DNA of 64,000 bases, from contig OX392532.1 of assembly GCA_947623455.1 (NCBI GenBank), positions 2,604,001-2,668,000 of the forward strand, given 5' to 3'. This stretch comes from Mimachlamys varia (lineage: Eukaryota; Mollusca; Bivalvia; Pectinida; Pectinidae). The notes under the pieces are model-generated. The model saw only the letters and a list, made by a program, of their open reading frames with translations, ran no database searches and had not been told where the DNA came from. The position numbers were made by a program, and so were the translations under genes. Of the stretch, positions 34,401-47,415 are shown one piece after another. Numbering within the stretch: the first letter of the stretch is position 1; each line of letters begins with the position of its first letter.

Positions 34401-35764
34401 GTGCTTTGTCGGTAAGGTACTGAGGCCGAGTGCGCGACACGGTCGCCAGTGCGTCGGCACGACCGGTGCTACGTCGACCCGGTCGTACAAGGTCGGCAAG
34501 GACGCGTCGGTCGGTGTGATGCGTCGGTTAGGGTATACGTGTTAGCGTGGCGCAGTGCACCACTAAATCCTAGCGCGGAGGATGTAAGTGTATCTACAAA
34601 CCCCAGTGTGTTCGACCCCATGTGGTGATAATATTAATGAGTTTGTCGCGTTTGTATACATCGGATAGGCCTCACAAAACAAAGACAAACAACGTGCCAG
34701 GATTACTACGAAAACATTTTCAGCATGCCAGAAAATGCTAGGCAGTGCGTTTTTATATGTCGGAATGTAGCGATTGGCTGTTCGGGGTCTTTGACGTAAA
34801 GCCAAGCCATCATTATAGGAACAATATATATAGCACAGCTTTTATTATGAGAAGTAATAGTTTTTTGGAGATGTCAAAAGGCCTGTATGTATGACGAGTA
34901 TTACTCTAAAGCTTAGACCGTTCTTCGTCTGTGACAGTTAAAGGCTTTACCGCAGGAGGCCGTGTCTATTACAGCACAGACCGTAAAGTCTCGCGAGACT
35001 CTGACGTCACCGCGACTCTTTATTAATAGAACTGTGTGCAGACTCCGACAATTTTGTGACTGCAAGTTTAGGTAATTTAGACAGCCGTACGCGAACGGCT
35101 TCCTCGGTAAACTCCTGGGTCAATTTCTGAAAGTCTGTTGCATTTTTTTCTTCTTGAAATAGAAGGAGGAGCGGCAGACAGCCACAGGGAGGATCAATAT
35201 ATTTACTGTCATAGTGGAGCTAGGATGTGGCGCACCGACCCTGTCTGGCGCTCAGCCGTGCTTTTATTTTCATCCAAAATATTTACCAATAACAATGAAG
35301 ATTTGAAGGGAAGTAAGAAATGAGCTTATATTAAAGCCATGATAACTGTATAGAAGCTAAATAAGTATTTTATTCCTACAATTACATCGGAATCTAAAGC
35401 GGAAAAGTATTCTTTCTAAAGTTACTGCAGTTATAGAGCATTGTACTCGAGTAAAACAGTGACGTGTACGTCACATTCTAACCGTGGTGTTCTGTTCGGT
35501 ACACGTGCTCCAGACGTCCCGCTAGAGGGAGCAAATGCGTTCTATCAATTTTCTTTTTTAACGATCGACTAGTAACTGTGGCGTGTTTGACGTAGTGCCG
35601 AGTCGGGTGACCATTGTCCGTGCCAACATTAATGTCCAGTGGGTATGTCTATCTATTGGTTCCTACTGAAACACGATATTGGCTGACCAAGGCTGATCCG
35701 AACCCTAACAGGTCGGGCACAACACATCGGGCTGGCACCATACAGGCAACACCGCCACTTACCG
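34401..35764. other. Spacer with CG-rich start, no gene seen
   Basis: 34400-34560 is rich in GGTCG/CGTCGG words and may be a decayed short repeat. A CRE-like TGACGTCA lies near 35002. No domain-bearing frame was found. Confidence 0.4.
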
Positions 35765-36190
35765 TCGGTACGGACAGATACAGTACCTCAGACGGCAATA
35801 CCGACACGTACTGTGGGTACGGACGGACATGTACCGCGGGTACAGACCGACACGTACTGTGGGTACGGACAGATACAGTACCTCAGACGGCAATACCGAC
35901 ACGTACTGTGGGTACGGACAGATACAGTACCTCAGACGGCAATACCGACACGTACTGTGGGTACGGACGGACATGTACCGCGGGTACAGACCGACACGTA
36001 CTGCGGGTACGGACGGACATGTACCGCGGGTACAGACCGACACGTACCGTGGATACGGACGGACATGTACCGCGGGTACAGACCGACACGTACCGCGGAT
36101 ACGGACAGACACAGTACCTTCAGTCGGCAAGACCGACACGTACTGCGGTTACGGACAGACATGTACCGCGGTTACGGACGCACACGGAGG
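35765..36190. repeat. Compound tandem repeat built on GGTACGGAC / GACACGTAC
   Basis: Two interleaved unit types occur. One is 'GGTACGGACAGATACAGTAC' plus CTCAGACGGCAATACCGACA. The other is 'GGTACGGACGGACATGTACC' plus GCGGGTACAGACCGACACGTAC. The first type lies mainly at 35770-35950 and the second at 35950-36180. Several frames stay open on both strands (up to 199 codons), which is typical of such arrays. Confidence 0.9.
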
Positions 36191-37044
36191 CAATTCTTTG
36201 GTCCCGGTCATAATATGTCTTCCTCTTACAAAGAGACTGCCGTGCGTACATGCTCTTCTTCGGGGCCCAACACACAGGTACCGCGGGGAGGATCTATTCG
36301 GCGGATATCCCGTACGTAGTGACTTTGACGTTGTTGCCTTGGTAACGGACGTGTGACGTTCCATGTAGGTCATGTCTTTGCAACTGTGTAAACATGCTCA
36401 ATTAGAATCACAGAATGTTGAATTATTTAAGACATTTTGAATATGCAAATTAAGCAAGTGTGAAAGTGATAGGGTTTTTACTCAGGAATTGTGAGATGTC
36501 TTGTTCATATGAATGTTCCAAGTGATGGAAAGAGGTTTTCCACGATTGAAATCAAAATTGAAATGTCTGAATGATACATGTACCAGATCAAGACAAGTAT
36601 TATCTTTGTGTAGTCGTCTAATTGCCAAATCTTTTTTCACCTCAACGAATGTAAAATTTTCTGTATTTGTTAATTGGAATTTCAGAAAACAATGACCATT
36701 TGTTGTCGATCCTTTTTTATGGATGAGACGACTGAAATTTGATTTGAGTCGTGGAGACACGTCACGTCATGACGTCACTTCCTGTTTGTATATATACTCA
36801 TACCAATTTATGCACCACCAAATGCACTTGTATATAGATATACATATATTTAATATATAATTAATGTTTACTGAATTTGAATGCAAAATTTAAACGTCTG
36901 AAGCGTTTAAAGCTCAAACTTATGCAAATGTGTGTCACGATTTTATCCATTGACTTTATGTAGAAATGTTTGTCTGTCTTGCCAAGTTTAAAAATCCACA
37001 TTCCACACTAATATTAGAAAGGTTAGCCGATCTCAAACACCACC
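36191..37044. other. Spacer, no gene seen
   Basis: AT-rich DNA. CATGACGTCACTT near 36767 is a CRE-like site. Nothing else was recognised. Confidence 0.4.
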
Positions 37045-37795
37045 CAGTCATACAGCTATTCTCTAATACTACCGCGTCAAACAGCTATTCTCTACACTAC
37101 GTCATACAGCTATTCTCTACACTACGTCATACAGCTATTCTCTACACTACGTCATACAGCTATTCTCTACACTCCGTCATACAGCTATTCTCTAACACTA
37201 CGTCATACAGCCATTCTCTACACCACGTCATACAGCTATTCTCTACACTACGTCATACAGCCATTCTCTACACTACGTCAAACAGCTATTCTCTACACTA
37301 CGTCATACAGCTATTCTCTACACTACGTCATACAGCTATTCTCTACACTACGTCATACAGCTATTCTCTACACTACGTCATACAGCCATTCTCTAACACT
37401 ACGTCATACAGCCATTCTCTAACACTACTCCGTCATACAGCCATTCTCTACACTCCGTCATACAGCTATTCTCTAACACTACGTCATACAGCCATTCTCT
37501 ACACCACGTCATACAGCTATTCTCTACACTACGTCATACAGCCATTCTCTACACTACGCCAAACAGCTATTCTCTACACTACGTCATACAGCTATTCTCT
37601 ACACTACGTCATACAGCTATTCTCTACACTACGTCATACAGCTATTCTCTACACTACGTCATACAGCCCTTCTCTAACACTACGTCATACAGCCATTCTC
37701 TAACACTACTCCGTCATACAGCCATTCTCTACACTACGTCATACAGCCATTCTCTACACTACGTCATAAAGCCATTTTTTAACAATACTCCGCCA
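37045..37795. repeat. Minisatellite, 25-bp unit, ~29 copies
   Basis: 'TACAGCTATTCTCTACACTA' plus CGTCA repeats every 25 bp. Variants are CAGCCATT and CTAACACTA, the latter giving 26-28 bp. A block starting at the CTCCGTCATACAGC near 37171 is repeated 281 bp later. The 245-codon frame at 36966-37703 reflects the array only. Confidence 0.94.
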
Positions 37796-39049
37796 TACAT
37801 CTAGTTCTTATCACTGCCCCCATGCAACAAGTAAAGCAATAATCCCTGTGATATGCCACCCCATGTATTGTTTCTTTGTTTTTATTGGAGATTCCAGGTA
37901 CTTCATTATAAGTTGTCTCTGGCCGTGTTTCTTTTGTCATAGCTGATAACATCAAAGGTTCACAGATAACAGATTTACGAGAGTGTGCTAGTGACGATAT
38001 GCATCGACATTTTGACAATGTTGACAGCATTTTGTCATAGAAACAGTTTCACAACATATCGTTATACTGATGTTAACGGTTATCGCTTCATGTGCATTTC
38101 TGCTATAGTTTAATTAAATGTTGGAACGCCAGATTTCTGCCGTTGTTTGACATAAAAATATGTTTGTTCCTACTTTTATAACATTTAATATTTCAATCTT
38201 GCGTTTCCATATTGCAAAATGTGAATTTTCTTTAAAAATGAGTTTATCGTGGATATATATCGAGGGGAGATAACTCTAATATTTCATCATCCAAATGAAT
38301 TGCGTATTGGGTGGGATTGAGTATAAATTGAATAAATGAGTTCCCTTTGTGACAAGATGGGATGTTTTCTGGGTGTGATATGATAGGGAGTTGTGTTGTG
38401 TTTATTATTAAGTGAAACTAGATGTGATACACTAGGGGGATGTGTTGTATTAAATCGATCCTATAAGATTGTATAAGGGTCAGATTTAGTGGCGACCGGG
38501 GTCGTTGGATGTAGTAAATGCTCGGAACTGTTATACACTTTATAAATCGTGTTGCCAAACACCATCGAGAATGCTGTACTATATTTTATTTTACCTCATT
38601 GTTATTTAAATTTGTCTTGATCAAATTGATATTGATAGTCTTAGAATATTTAATATATTCTGAACACAATTTCATGTAAAAAATAATGTTTTGCTTTCAT
38701 TGTAAAGTGCATGCAGCCTTACTCATATACTTAAATGTTGAATAATTTTCCTTCTTATTAAATCCCTTTTCTTGTTTTGTGATATAGAGGTCCTACAAAA
38801 TAGACTTTATCGAATACATGTGGCACCCTGAGGCCTCCGTACGTGACACCCTTTGTGTCAGAGCATTGTACGGAAGCCTATACACCTCGGTACACAGTTT
38901 ATCAACACTAAAGATAACCACACTTGTAACGAGGTAGATAAACCTATAGAAAATATAGCGTCGTTTTAATATTTAACACGTGTGCTACATTTCTTATAAT
39001 AAACAACACCGCCACCAACTTGCACTTATCAGATAGGAAAATTACTGGA
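37796..39049. other. Spacer, no gene seen
   Basis: About 1.25 kb of AT-rich DNA. No open frame with a domain, RNA gene or repeat family was recognised. Confidence 0.4.
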
Positions 39050-41471
39050 AATACATAGAGACACATACATTTATGTGATCTGTCACATAGAGACACATAC
39101 ATTTATGTGATCTGTCACATTGAGACACATACATTTATGTGGTCTGTCACATAGAGACATACATTTATGTGGTCTGTCACGTAGAGACATATACATTTAT
39201 GTGGTCTGTCACATAGAGACAAACATGTATGTGGTCTGTCACATAGAGACAAACATGTATGTGGTCTGTCACATAGAGACAAACATGTATGTGTTCTGTC
39301 ACATAGAGACAAACATGTATGTGGTCTGTCACATAGAGACACATACATTTATGTGATCTGTCACATAGAGACATATACATTTATGTGGTCTGTCACATAG
39401 AGACAAACATGTATGTGGTCTGTCACATAGAGACAAACATGTATGTGGTCTGTCACATAGAGACAAACATGTATGTGTTCTGTCACATAGAGACAAACAT
39501 TTATGTGGTATGTCACATAGAGACACATACATTTATGTGATCTGTCACATAGAGACATATACATTTATGTGGTCTGTCACATAGAGACACATACATTAAT
39601 GTGGTCTGTCACATAGAGACATACATTTATGTGGTCTGTCACATAGAGACAAACATTTATGTGTTCTGTCACATAGAGACACATACATTTATGTGATCTG
39701 TCACATAGAGACACATACATTTATGTGGTCTGTCACATAGAGACACATACATTTATGTGGTCTGTCACAAAGAGACACATACATTTATGTGGTCTGTCAC
39801 ATTGAGACATACATTTATATGGCCTGTCACATAGAGACACATACATTTATGTGATCTGTCACATAAAGACACATACATTGATGTGGTCTGTCACATAGAG
39901 ACACATACATCTATGTTGTCTGTCACATAGAGACACATATATTTATATGATCTGTCACATAGAGACACATTTATATTGTCTGTCACATAGAGACATACAT
40001 TTATGTGATCTGTCACACAGAAACACATACATTTATATGGTCCGTCACATAGAGACACATACATTTACGGTCTGTCACATAGAGACAAGTACATTTATAT
40101 GGTCTGTCACATAGAGACACATACATTTATATGGTCTGTCACATAGAGACACATACATTTATATGGTCTGTCAAATAGAGACACATACATTTATATGGTC
40201 TGTCAAATAGAGACAAGTACATTTATATGATCCGTCACATAGAGACACGTACATTTATGTGGTCTGTCACATAGAGACACGTACATTTATGTGGTCTGTC
40301 ACATAGAGACATACATTTATGTGGTCTGTCACATAGAGACACATACATCTATGTGGTCTGTCACAAAGAGACACGTACATTTATGTGATCTGTCACATAG
40401 AGACACATACATTTATATGGTCTGTCACATAGAGACACATACATTTATGTGATCTGTCACATAGAGACACATACATTTTTATGGTCTGTCACATAGAGAC
40501 ACATACATTTATGGTCTGTCACATAGAGACAAGTACATTTATATGGTCTGTCACATAGAGACACATACATTTATATGGTCTGTCACATAAAGACACATAC
40601 ATTTATATGGTCTGTCACATAAAGACACATACATTTATATGATCTGTCACATAGAGCCATACATTTATGTGGTCTGTCACATAGAGACACATATATTTAT
40701 GTGTTCTGTCACATAGAGACACGTACATTTATGTGGTCTGTCACATAGAGACACATACATTTATATGGTCTGTCACATAGAGACAAGTACATTTATATGA
40801 TCTGTCACATAGAGACACATACACTTATATGATCTATCACATAGAGACACATATATTTATATGATCTGTCACATAGAGACATACATTTATGTGGTCTGTC
40901 ACATAGAGACACGTACATTTATGTGGTCTGTCACGTAAAGACACATACATTTATATGATCTGTCACATAGAGACATACATTTATGTGGTCTGTCACATAG
41001 AGACACGTACATTTATGTGGTCTGTCACGTAAAGACACATACATTTATATGATCTGTCACATAGAGACACGTACATTTATGAGATCTGTCACATAGAGAC
41101 ACATATATTTATATGATCTGTCACATAGAGACATACATTTATGTGGTCTGTCACATAGAGACACGTACATTTATGTGGTCTGTCACGTAAAGACACATAC
41201 ATTTATGTGATCTGTCACATAGAGACACGTACATTTATGTGATCTGTCACATAGAGACACATACACTTATATGATCTGTCACATAGAGACATACATTTAT
41301 GTGGTCTGTCACATAGAGACACGTACATTTATATGATCTGTCACATAGAGACACATACACTTATATGATCTGTCACATAGAGACACATACACTTATATGA
41401 TCTGTCACATAGAGACACATACACTTATGTGATCTGTCACATAGAGACACATACATTTATATGATCTGTCA
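39050..41471. repeat. Minisatellite, 32-bp unit with a built-in hairpin, ~75 copies
   Basis: 'CATAGAGACACATACATTTA' plus TGTGGTCTGTCA repeats every 32 bp. Shorter units lack ACAC. Each full unit contains the inverted pair CACATA-CATT-TATGTG, so single strands could form a string of small hairpins. Variants (AAACATGT, ACGTACA, TATATGATC) come in local clusters. Confidence 0.96.
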
Positions 41472-43600
41472 TTCCCCATCCACAACTTGTGATCCTAAAA
41501 TTATCTCCCTTGTATATCTAGAGGCATGCTAATCGGTTTTTCAAAGATTGCACTGTATCACTTTCTGCAACACCAGATTCCTTTACTGTTGTTTCCGATC
41601 ATGTTTCCGGTACTGTTGTTTCCGGCCATGTTTACGGTACTGGTGTTTCCGATCATGTTTCCGGTACTGTTGTTTCCGATCATGTTTCCGGTACTGTTGT
41701 TTCCATCATGTTTCCGGTACTATTTATTCCGGTCATGTTTCCGGTACTGTTGTTTCCGGTCATGTTTCCGGTACTGCAACTCGTGATCTTAAAATTATCT
41801 CCCTTGAATATCTAGAGGCATGCTTATCGGTTTTACAAAGACTGTACTGTATCACTTTCAGCAACACCAGATTCCGGCACTGCTGTTTCCGGTACTGTTG
41901 TTTCCGGTCATGTTTCCGGTACTGTTGTTTCCGGTTATGTTCACGGTACTGTTGTTTCCGGTCATGTTTACGGTACTGTTGTTTCCGTTCATGTTTCCGG
42001 TACTGTTGTTTCCGGTCATGTTTCCGGTACTGTTGTTTCCGGTCATGTTTACAGTACTGTTGTTTCCGGTCATGTTTACGGTACTGTTGTTTCCGGTCAT
42101 GTTTACAGCTCTGTTGTTTCCGGTACTGTTGTTTCCGGTACTGTTGTTTCCGGTCATGTTTCAAGTACTGTTGTTTCCGGTCATGTTTCCGGTACTGTTG
42201 TTTCCGGTCATGTTTCCGGTACTGTTTGCAGTACTGTTGTTTCCGGTCATGTTTACAGTACTGTTGTTTCCGGTACTGTTGTTTCCGGTACTGTTGTTTC
42301 CGGTACTGTTGTTTCCGGTCATGTTTCCGGTACTGTTGTTTCCGGTTATGTTCACGGTACTGTTGTTTCCGGTCATGTTTACGGTACTGTTGTTTCCGTT
42401 CATGTTTCCGGTACTGTTGTTTCCGGTCATGTTTCCGGTACTGTTGTTTCCGGTCATGTTTACAGTACTGTTGTTTCCGGTCATGTTTACGGTACTGTTG
42501 TTTCCGGTCATGTTTCCGGTACTGCAACTCGTGATCTTAAAATTATCTCCCTTGAATATCTAGAGGCATGCTTATCGGTTTTACAAAGACTGTACTGTAT
42601 CACTTTCAGCAACACCAGATTCCGGCACTGCTGTTTCCGGTACTGTTGTTTCCGGTCATGTTTCCGGTACTGTTGTTTCCGGTTATGTTCACGGTACTGT
42701 TGTTTCCGGTCATGTTTACGGTACTGTTGTTTCCGTTCATGTTTCCGGTACTGTTGTTTCCGGTCATGTTTCCGGTACTGTTGTTTCCGGTCATGTTTAC
42801 AGTACTGTTGTTTCCGGTCATGTTTACGGTACTGTTGTTTCCGGTCATGTTTACAGCTCTGTTGTTTCCGGTACTGTTGTTTCCGGTACTGTTGTTTCCG
42901 GTCATGTTTCAAGTACTGTTGTTTCCGGTCATGTTTCCGGTACTGTTGTTTCCGGTCATGTTTCCGGTACTGTTTGCAGTACTGTTGTTTCCGGTCATGT
43001 TTACAGTACTGTTGTTTCCGGTACTGTTGTTTCCGGTACTGTTGTTTCCGGTACTGTTGTTTCCGGTCATGTTTCCGGTACTGTTGTTTCCGGTCATGTT
43101 TACGGTACTGTTGTTTCCGGTCATGTTTACAGCTCTGTTGTTTCCGGTACTGTTGTTTCCGGTACTGTTGTTTCCGGTCATGTTTCAAGTACTGTTGTTT
43201 CCGGTCATGTTTCCGGTACTGTTGTTTCCGGTCATGTTTCCGGTACTGTTTGCAGTACTGTTGTTTCCGGTCATGTTTACAGTACTGTTGTTTCCGGTAC
43301 TGTTGTTTCCCGTACTGTTGTTTCCGGTACTGTTGTTTCCGGTCATGTTTCCGTTACTGTTGTTTCCGGTCATGTTTACGGTACTGTTGTTTCCGGTCAT
43401 GTTTACAGTACTGTTGTTTCCGGTCATGTTTCCGGTACTGTTGTTTCCGGTCATGTTTACGATACTGTTGTTTCCGGTCATGATTCCGGTACTGTTGTTT
43501 CCGGTCATGTGTACAGTACTGTTGTTTCCGGTCATGTTTACAGTACTGTTGTTTCCGGTCATGTTTCCGGTACTGTTGTTTCCGATACTGATGCTTGTCC
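41472..43600. repeat. Compound satellite: 27/15-bp units in repeated blocks
   Basis: The base unit is 'TGTTGTTTCCGGTCATGTTT' plus CCGGTAC (27 bp), with 15-bp short forms TGTTGTTTCCGGTAC. A roughly 110-bp non-satellite linker starting AACTCGTGATCTTAAAATTA occurs at 41484 (diverged), 41778 and 42526. The last two are exactly 748 bp apart and near-identical. Frames of up to 403 codons on both strands arise from the 27-bp (9-codon) unit and are not genes. Confidence 0.95.
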
Positions 43601-45305
43601 TTGCTTGCTTACTTTTTACGGTTGACCTTATTGTATTTTTTAATAATTTGTCCATATATCTTAATGTAATTCCATTTAACTCTATATTTAATTTCGACAT
43701 TGAAATCATTTTGTTTCCGTCATTTGCTGGAGTTAGAAGTTTCAAAAGCTTTGATTTGACTGTTCTATGCAATGCTTAATTTTATTTTAAAACCTTTCTC
43801 TCTCTGTTATATGAAACTGAACTTGAAATCATGTCATAGAATTATAGAATTGGTAACCTGGTAAATGTTATGCAATATACCAATTTATTTATCCAGAACG
43901 TTAGAAATTAGTTTGTATTATTCTAATTTTTTCATTTACCAATCAATCAATAATCAATCAATCTTCATCTAGCTATTAATATATTGAAAGTTTTGTAGCA
44001 TTGTTATATTTTCCAAAGAACTCTGATTTTGCAATTTTTTAATGGGTAACTCAATTAATCTTTTCTTTACCAAGCTAATTGGTAACATTTACTTGGTTGA
44101 CTTAATCAAGAGATGTATTCACACATTTTGTAAATCAAAAAAAAGGTGAAAGGTCTAGCTTACCTGTGTTTGTACGTATGTTTTAGTGGTCTAGGTAGGG
44201 TCTGTTTGCTGCATGTGATACCTTTTTCACATTATTCCACATGTTATGTTTTATAATTTGTAAATGACGTGTTTGTTGAGAGTTGTCTGTAATATTGGTC
44301 ACGTGTCGTGATCACCTGGTGTAGATCTGACCGTTATCTGTGTACCTGGACTGTATAATTATTACTTACCTGTTCTGGTGCCATGTGATCGGTCTGTTAT
44401 TACCGACTTTGCACTGTTGAAGTATCAAGTTTATGAGAACATGGATTAGCTTAAATGAGGCGAGATAATGTTGATGTGAACTTTGTATTATAATATATGT
44501 GATGATGGTATTGATATGACCCCAACATTTTAAAACGTTCAACACTCGCTTAAAATAAAAACAATAAATAATAAAATAAAATAAACATATTAAATAAAAT
44601 CGATCATTTGATAATATTAGCTCAATCAGTTCTTCAAAAATAAGATGGATGTTCAATACGCCACACCTTAGGAATACTGAAATGTGGAAAGCTGCTCGAC
44701 TTATTACAGCGTTCTGTACTATCGTTTACCTATGTTATATATATACCGGTCCAATACCGCTTGTTGTCCAAACCACGTGTCCGTTTGGCAGCGTCATCTG
44801 TGATAAAAATCTTATCTTCCAACCTGTAATATCGAAGTAGACTCGTCCAGCTGTGGAAATGTGACGGTCCACTTCTGGTTGTGGGAAAAGAAGATATAGG
44901 ACAGTTTTATTGTATAAAATGTTATTACAATGTCTGATAGATATGTGAAGTTGTTTGTTTTTCCCATTTCCTTCCCGTTTTTATACAATTGATGATGTTA
45001 TAGCATTCCAACACTGGGTCTATCCCTCACTGCATTTTATAGGAATAGCTTGACCTTTTTACATTTTGTCTTTTCCTTGTTACTACTCATTCATTTTATT
45101 AATCTGTTACTAATATGATTCAGACATACACAGTACATGAATTACCCGAATAATTGTCATTGGGCGAACAACCATCTCTGACAGGCCGACAGTCTTTGTT
45201 TTAGATTTCCACAATACCTGATTATCAAATGACTGCTGTCGTATCAAATCGTATAATATGTAGAGCTATAACAAGGAGGTTTTTTTTAAACATTTGATTT
45301 ATTAC
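43601..45305. other. Spacer, no gene seen
   Basis: About 1.7 kb of AT-rich DNA. Short open frames (44366-44656 minus, 44649-44840 plus) show no recognisable domain. Confidence 0.4.
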
Positions 45306-45541
45306 GGGTGGTCGGGTGGTGCAGTGGATAGCGCACTTGCCTTTCACCAAAGCGGCCGGGGTTCGATTCCCTGACCGGACGTGAAAAGGTAAGGAGTCAC
45401 CTGCCCGACCACGTGGGTTTTCTCCAGGTACTCCGGTTTCCTCCCACAATAAGACCCTCGCGGGCTAACATCCGGGCCAACATGAGTGATTAATATAAGT
45501 TGTATAACCTGTTTCATAATTGTTGTAAAATAAATAAAGTT
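45306..45541 (+). mobile_element. tRNA-derived SINE
   Basis: An internal RNA polymerase III promoter is visible: A box TGGTGCAGTGG (45317-45327) and B box GGTTCGATTCC (45360-45370). Downstream is the central segment 'TCTCCAGGTACTCCGGTTTC' (45421-45440) followed by CTCCCACA. I recall this from SINEs of many marine invertebrates. The 3' end is AT-rich with AATAAATAAAG. The minus-strand open frames at 45225-45604 are by-products. Confidence 0.75.
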
Positions 45542-45547
45542 TTTATT

Positions 45548-45690
45548 TATCAACTGACCAATCAGAGGTCTGTATGACGTCAGAGGTGTTAGGTATACCA
45601 TCAACTGACCAATCAGAGGTCTATTTGTCGCCAGAGATGGTAGATATACATTGTACTATCAACTGGCCAATCAGAGATGGATAATTTCTA
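45548..45690. repeat. Three-copy tandem repeat, ~50-60-bp unit
   Basis: 'ATCAACTGACCAATCAGAGG' occurs near 45549 and 45601, and a variant, 'ATCAACTGGCCAATCAGAGA', near 45659. The first two copies share a trailing TCTGTATGACG/TCTATTTGTCG type segment. Confidence 0.8.
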
Positions 45691-47415
45691 CCAAGACGGT
45701 ACAGGAAATATGATTTGTCATGTTAACATGTCATATGCTTTTAACAATTCGTTATTGCAACGAAATCACTTTCATGTTTTTCTATTTATGCAATTCTTAT
45801 CTATTCTTCTTTATCTTTAAAATACATCACTTTTAGACATAAATCATATCAACAGGTCCCTGCCAACATGAGTTGTATATGTCTAAGCTAAAGTCATGGG
45901 ATAAAGAACAAAAGGAAATATCTAACCCAAGGCAACTTTTATTTAACATCGCAATGCCTTATCTGTTAAACTTCTTGAGTCTATTTTGGCATCGTTCTGG
46001 CCTATTTTAAAGAAAAGCAATACATTGTTCGTTTCTGCTGCCAGTGATATGAGTTTTGGTCCAAGTATGTTTAAATTATTTCCTTTAGTGCTTGATTCCT
46101 ATTGGCGCGTTTTCGTATCTCCCAGCGCACAATCGGAACAGCTAGATCCGAATCAGGAAGAGGTATTCCGATTGCCGCGATGGCGGCAAACTCTTACTGG
46201 TCCCTCGTGTCTCCATTTACAGTAGGACTATAAACTGCTGCTCCCGTGAATATACTGGCGGTGTGAGAGAGGATCCATGCTAAACAGTTTCGTGAGAGCT
46301 TGGATTTTGACTAGCTACATTGCTTTAAAAAGCAACTTAGCTAGTTTCCTGCGCATGGGCAAGGTGTCCGTTTTCCTCTTGATTCTACTTGTAATCACCC
46401 AGCCTTGTACATACAGTCAGAATAGACACAACTAATAGATCAGCACGTTTTTTATTAAACTACCGTTTCAATTCATTATAGGCCTACATAAAAATGTAGA
46501 ATTCAATGAAAATACCGTCGAGTATTTTTCACGTTTTTTCATTGTTTACTATTTGTTACACATTAAAGATACCGCTGTTTGAGATGTGTTTGTTGTTTAT
46601 CGTCAAAGTTGTTCAATCCATGTCTTCAAAAAGATGATATCATCAGAAATGTTTTCAAAATACCAGGGTATGTATTCTTTCCGTTAGACGATACACGGTA
46701 ATCGTCGTATTTAATTACACACTTTTACCGACAGACAAGCTATGAGATTTTCCAAAGGGATATTGACACGTTTGGTAGTTCATTTCATTTAAGTTCATTT
46801 CCATGTAAAAAGAATGAAGATTTCATTTCTACGATGAGGTCGAGACAGCGCAAAAACTGATAAAACGGAAGTTGGTTAAAGACATATACCGGAAGTTAAG
46901 AAGGAGTTCAAGTTTGAAAATGAAAAAAAAAAACATCTCTAAGTTGACATGAGAATAAAAAACGTGAATCTATAGGGAGGGCAACACCAATAAATCGTCC
47001 TATCGTTAAACCTGCAGAAGGTGAGTGACCTCGGCATTAGCCAAACATACATCAATCCGATTATTTGTTTAACACATGAAAACATTTTATATATAATTTC
47101 AAAGTATCAACAGGACAACGTTTAATTTTATTGGTACCAAAATATTTGATTGGAATGTATAGGAGATATGTCGATTCTTAAATACATTTTATGGATATTG
47201 TTTCAAATATGTAGTAAAAGAATCCCGAAAATGGTGAAAGTATTGTCATAGAAATAGACAAAAAATGTATATCAACAACTGGACAAGGTACTAGAATTAC
47301 GAGATATATATAAAGTTACATCAGTCATGACAATAATAAGAAACTAAACTACTCAAACAATAGAACACTAACAAAACAACAACCTCGTCATTATCTACAG
47401 CAGAACATCCAGCAG
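45691..47415. other. Spacer, no gene seen
   Basis: About 1.7 kb of AT-rich DNA. The 79-codon frame at 45986-46225 has no recognisable domain or clear splice context. Confidence 0.4.

Noticed and set aside
34540..34620. tRNA-like A box (TAGCGTGGCGCAGTG) and B-like GTGTTCGACCCC
   Set aside because: Spacing is long and no cloverleaf could be drawn. It may be a decayed SINE but is too weak to annotate.
39115..39564. Cys-rich repeated peptide (SLCDRPHTC-like) suggesting small secreted peptides
   Set aside because: It is a by-product of the 32-bp array. No signal peptide, and frames shift within the array.
41548..43779. Long frames on both strands (up to 403 codons)
   Set aside because: They follow the 27/15-bp satellite, both multiples of three. 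Opposite strands are equally open, which is typical of satellite rather than gene.
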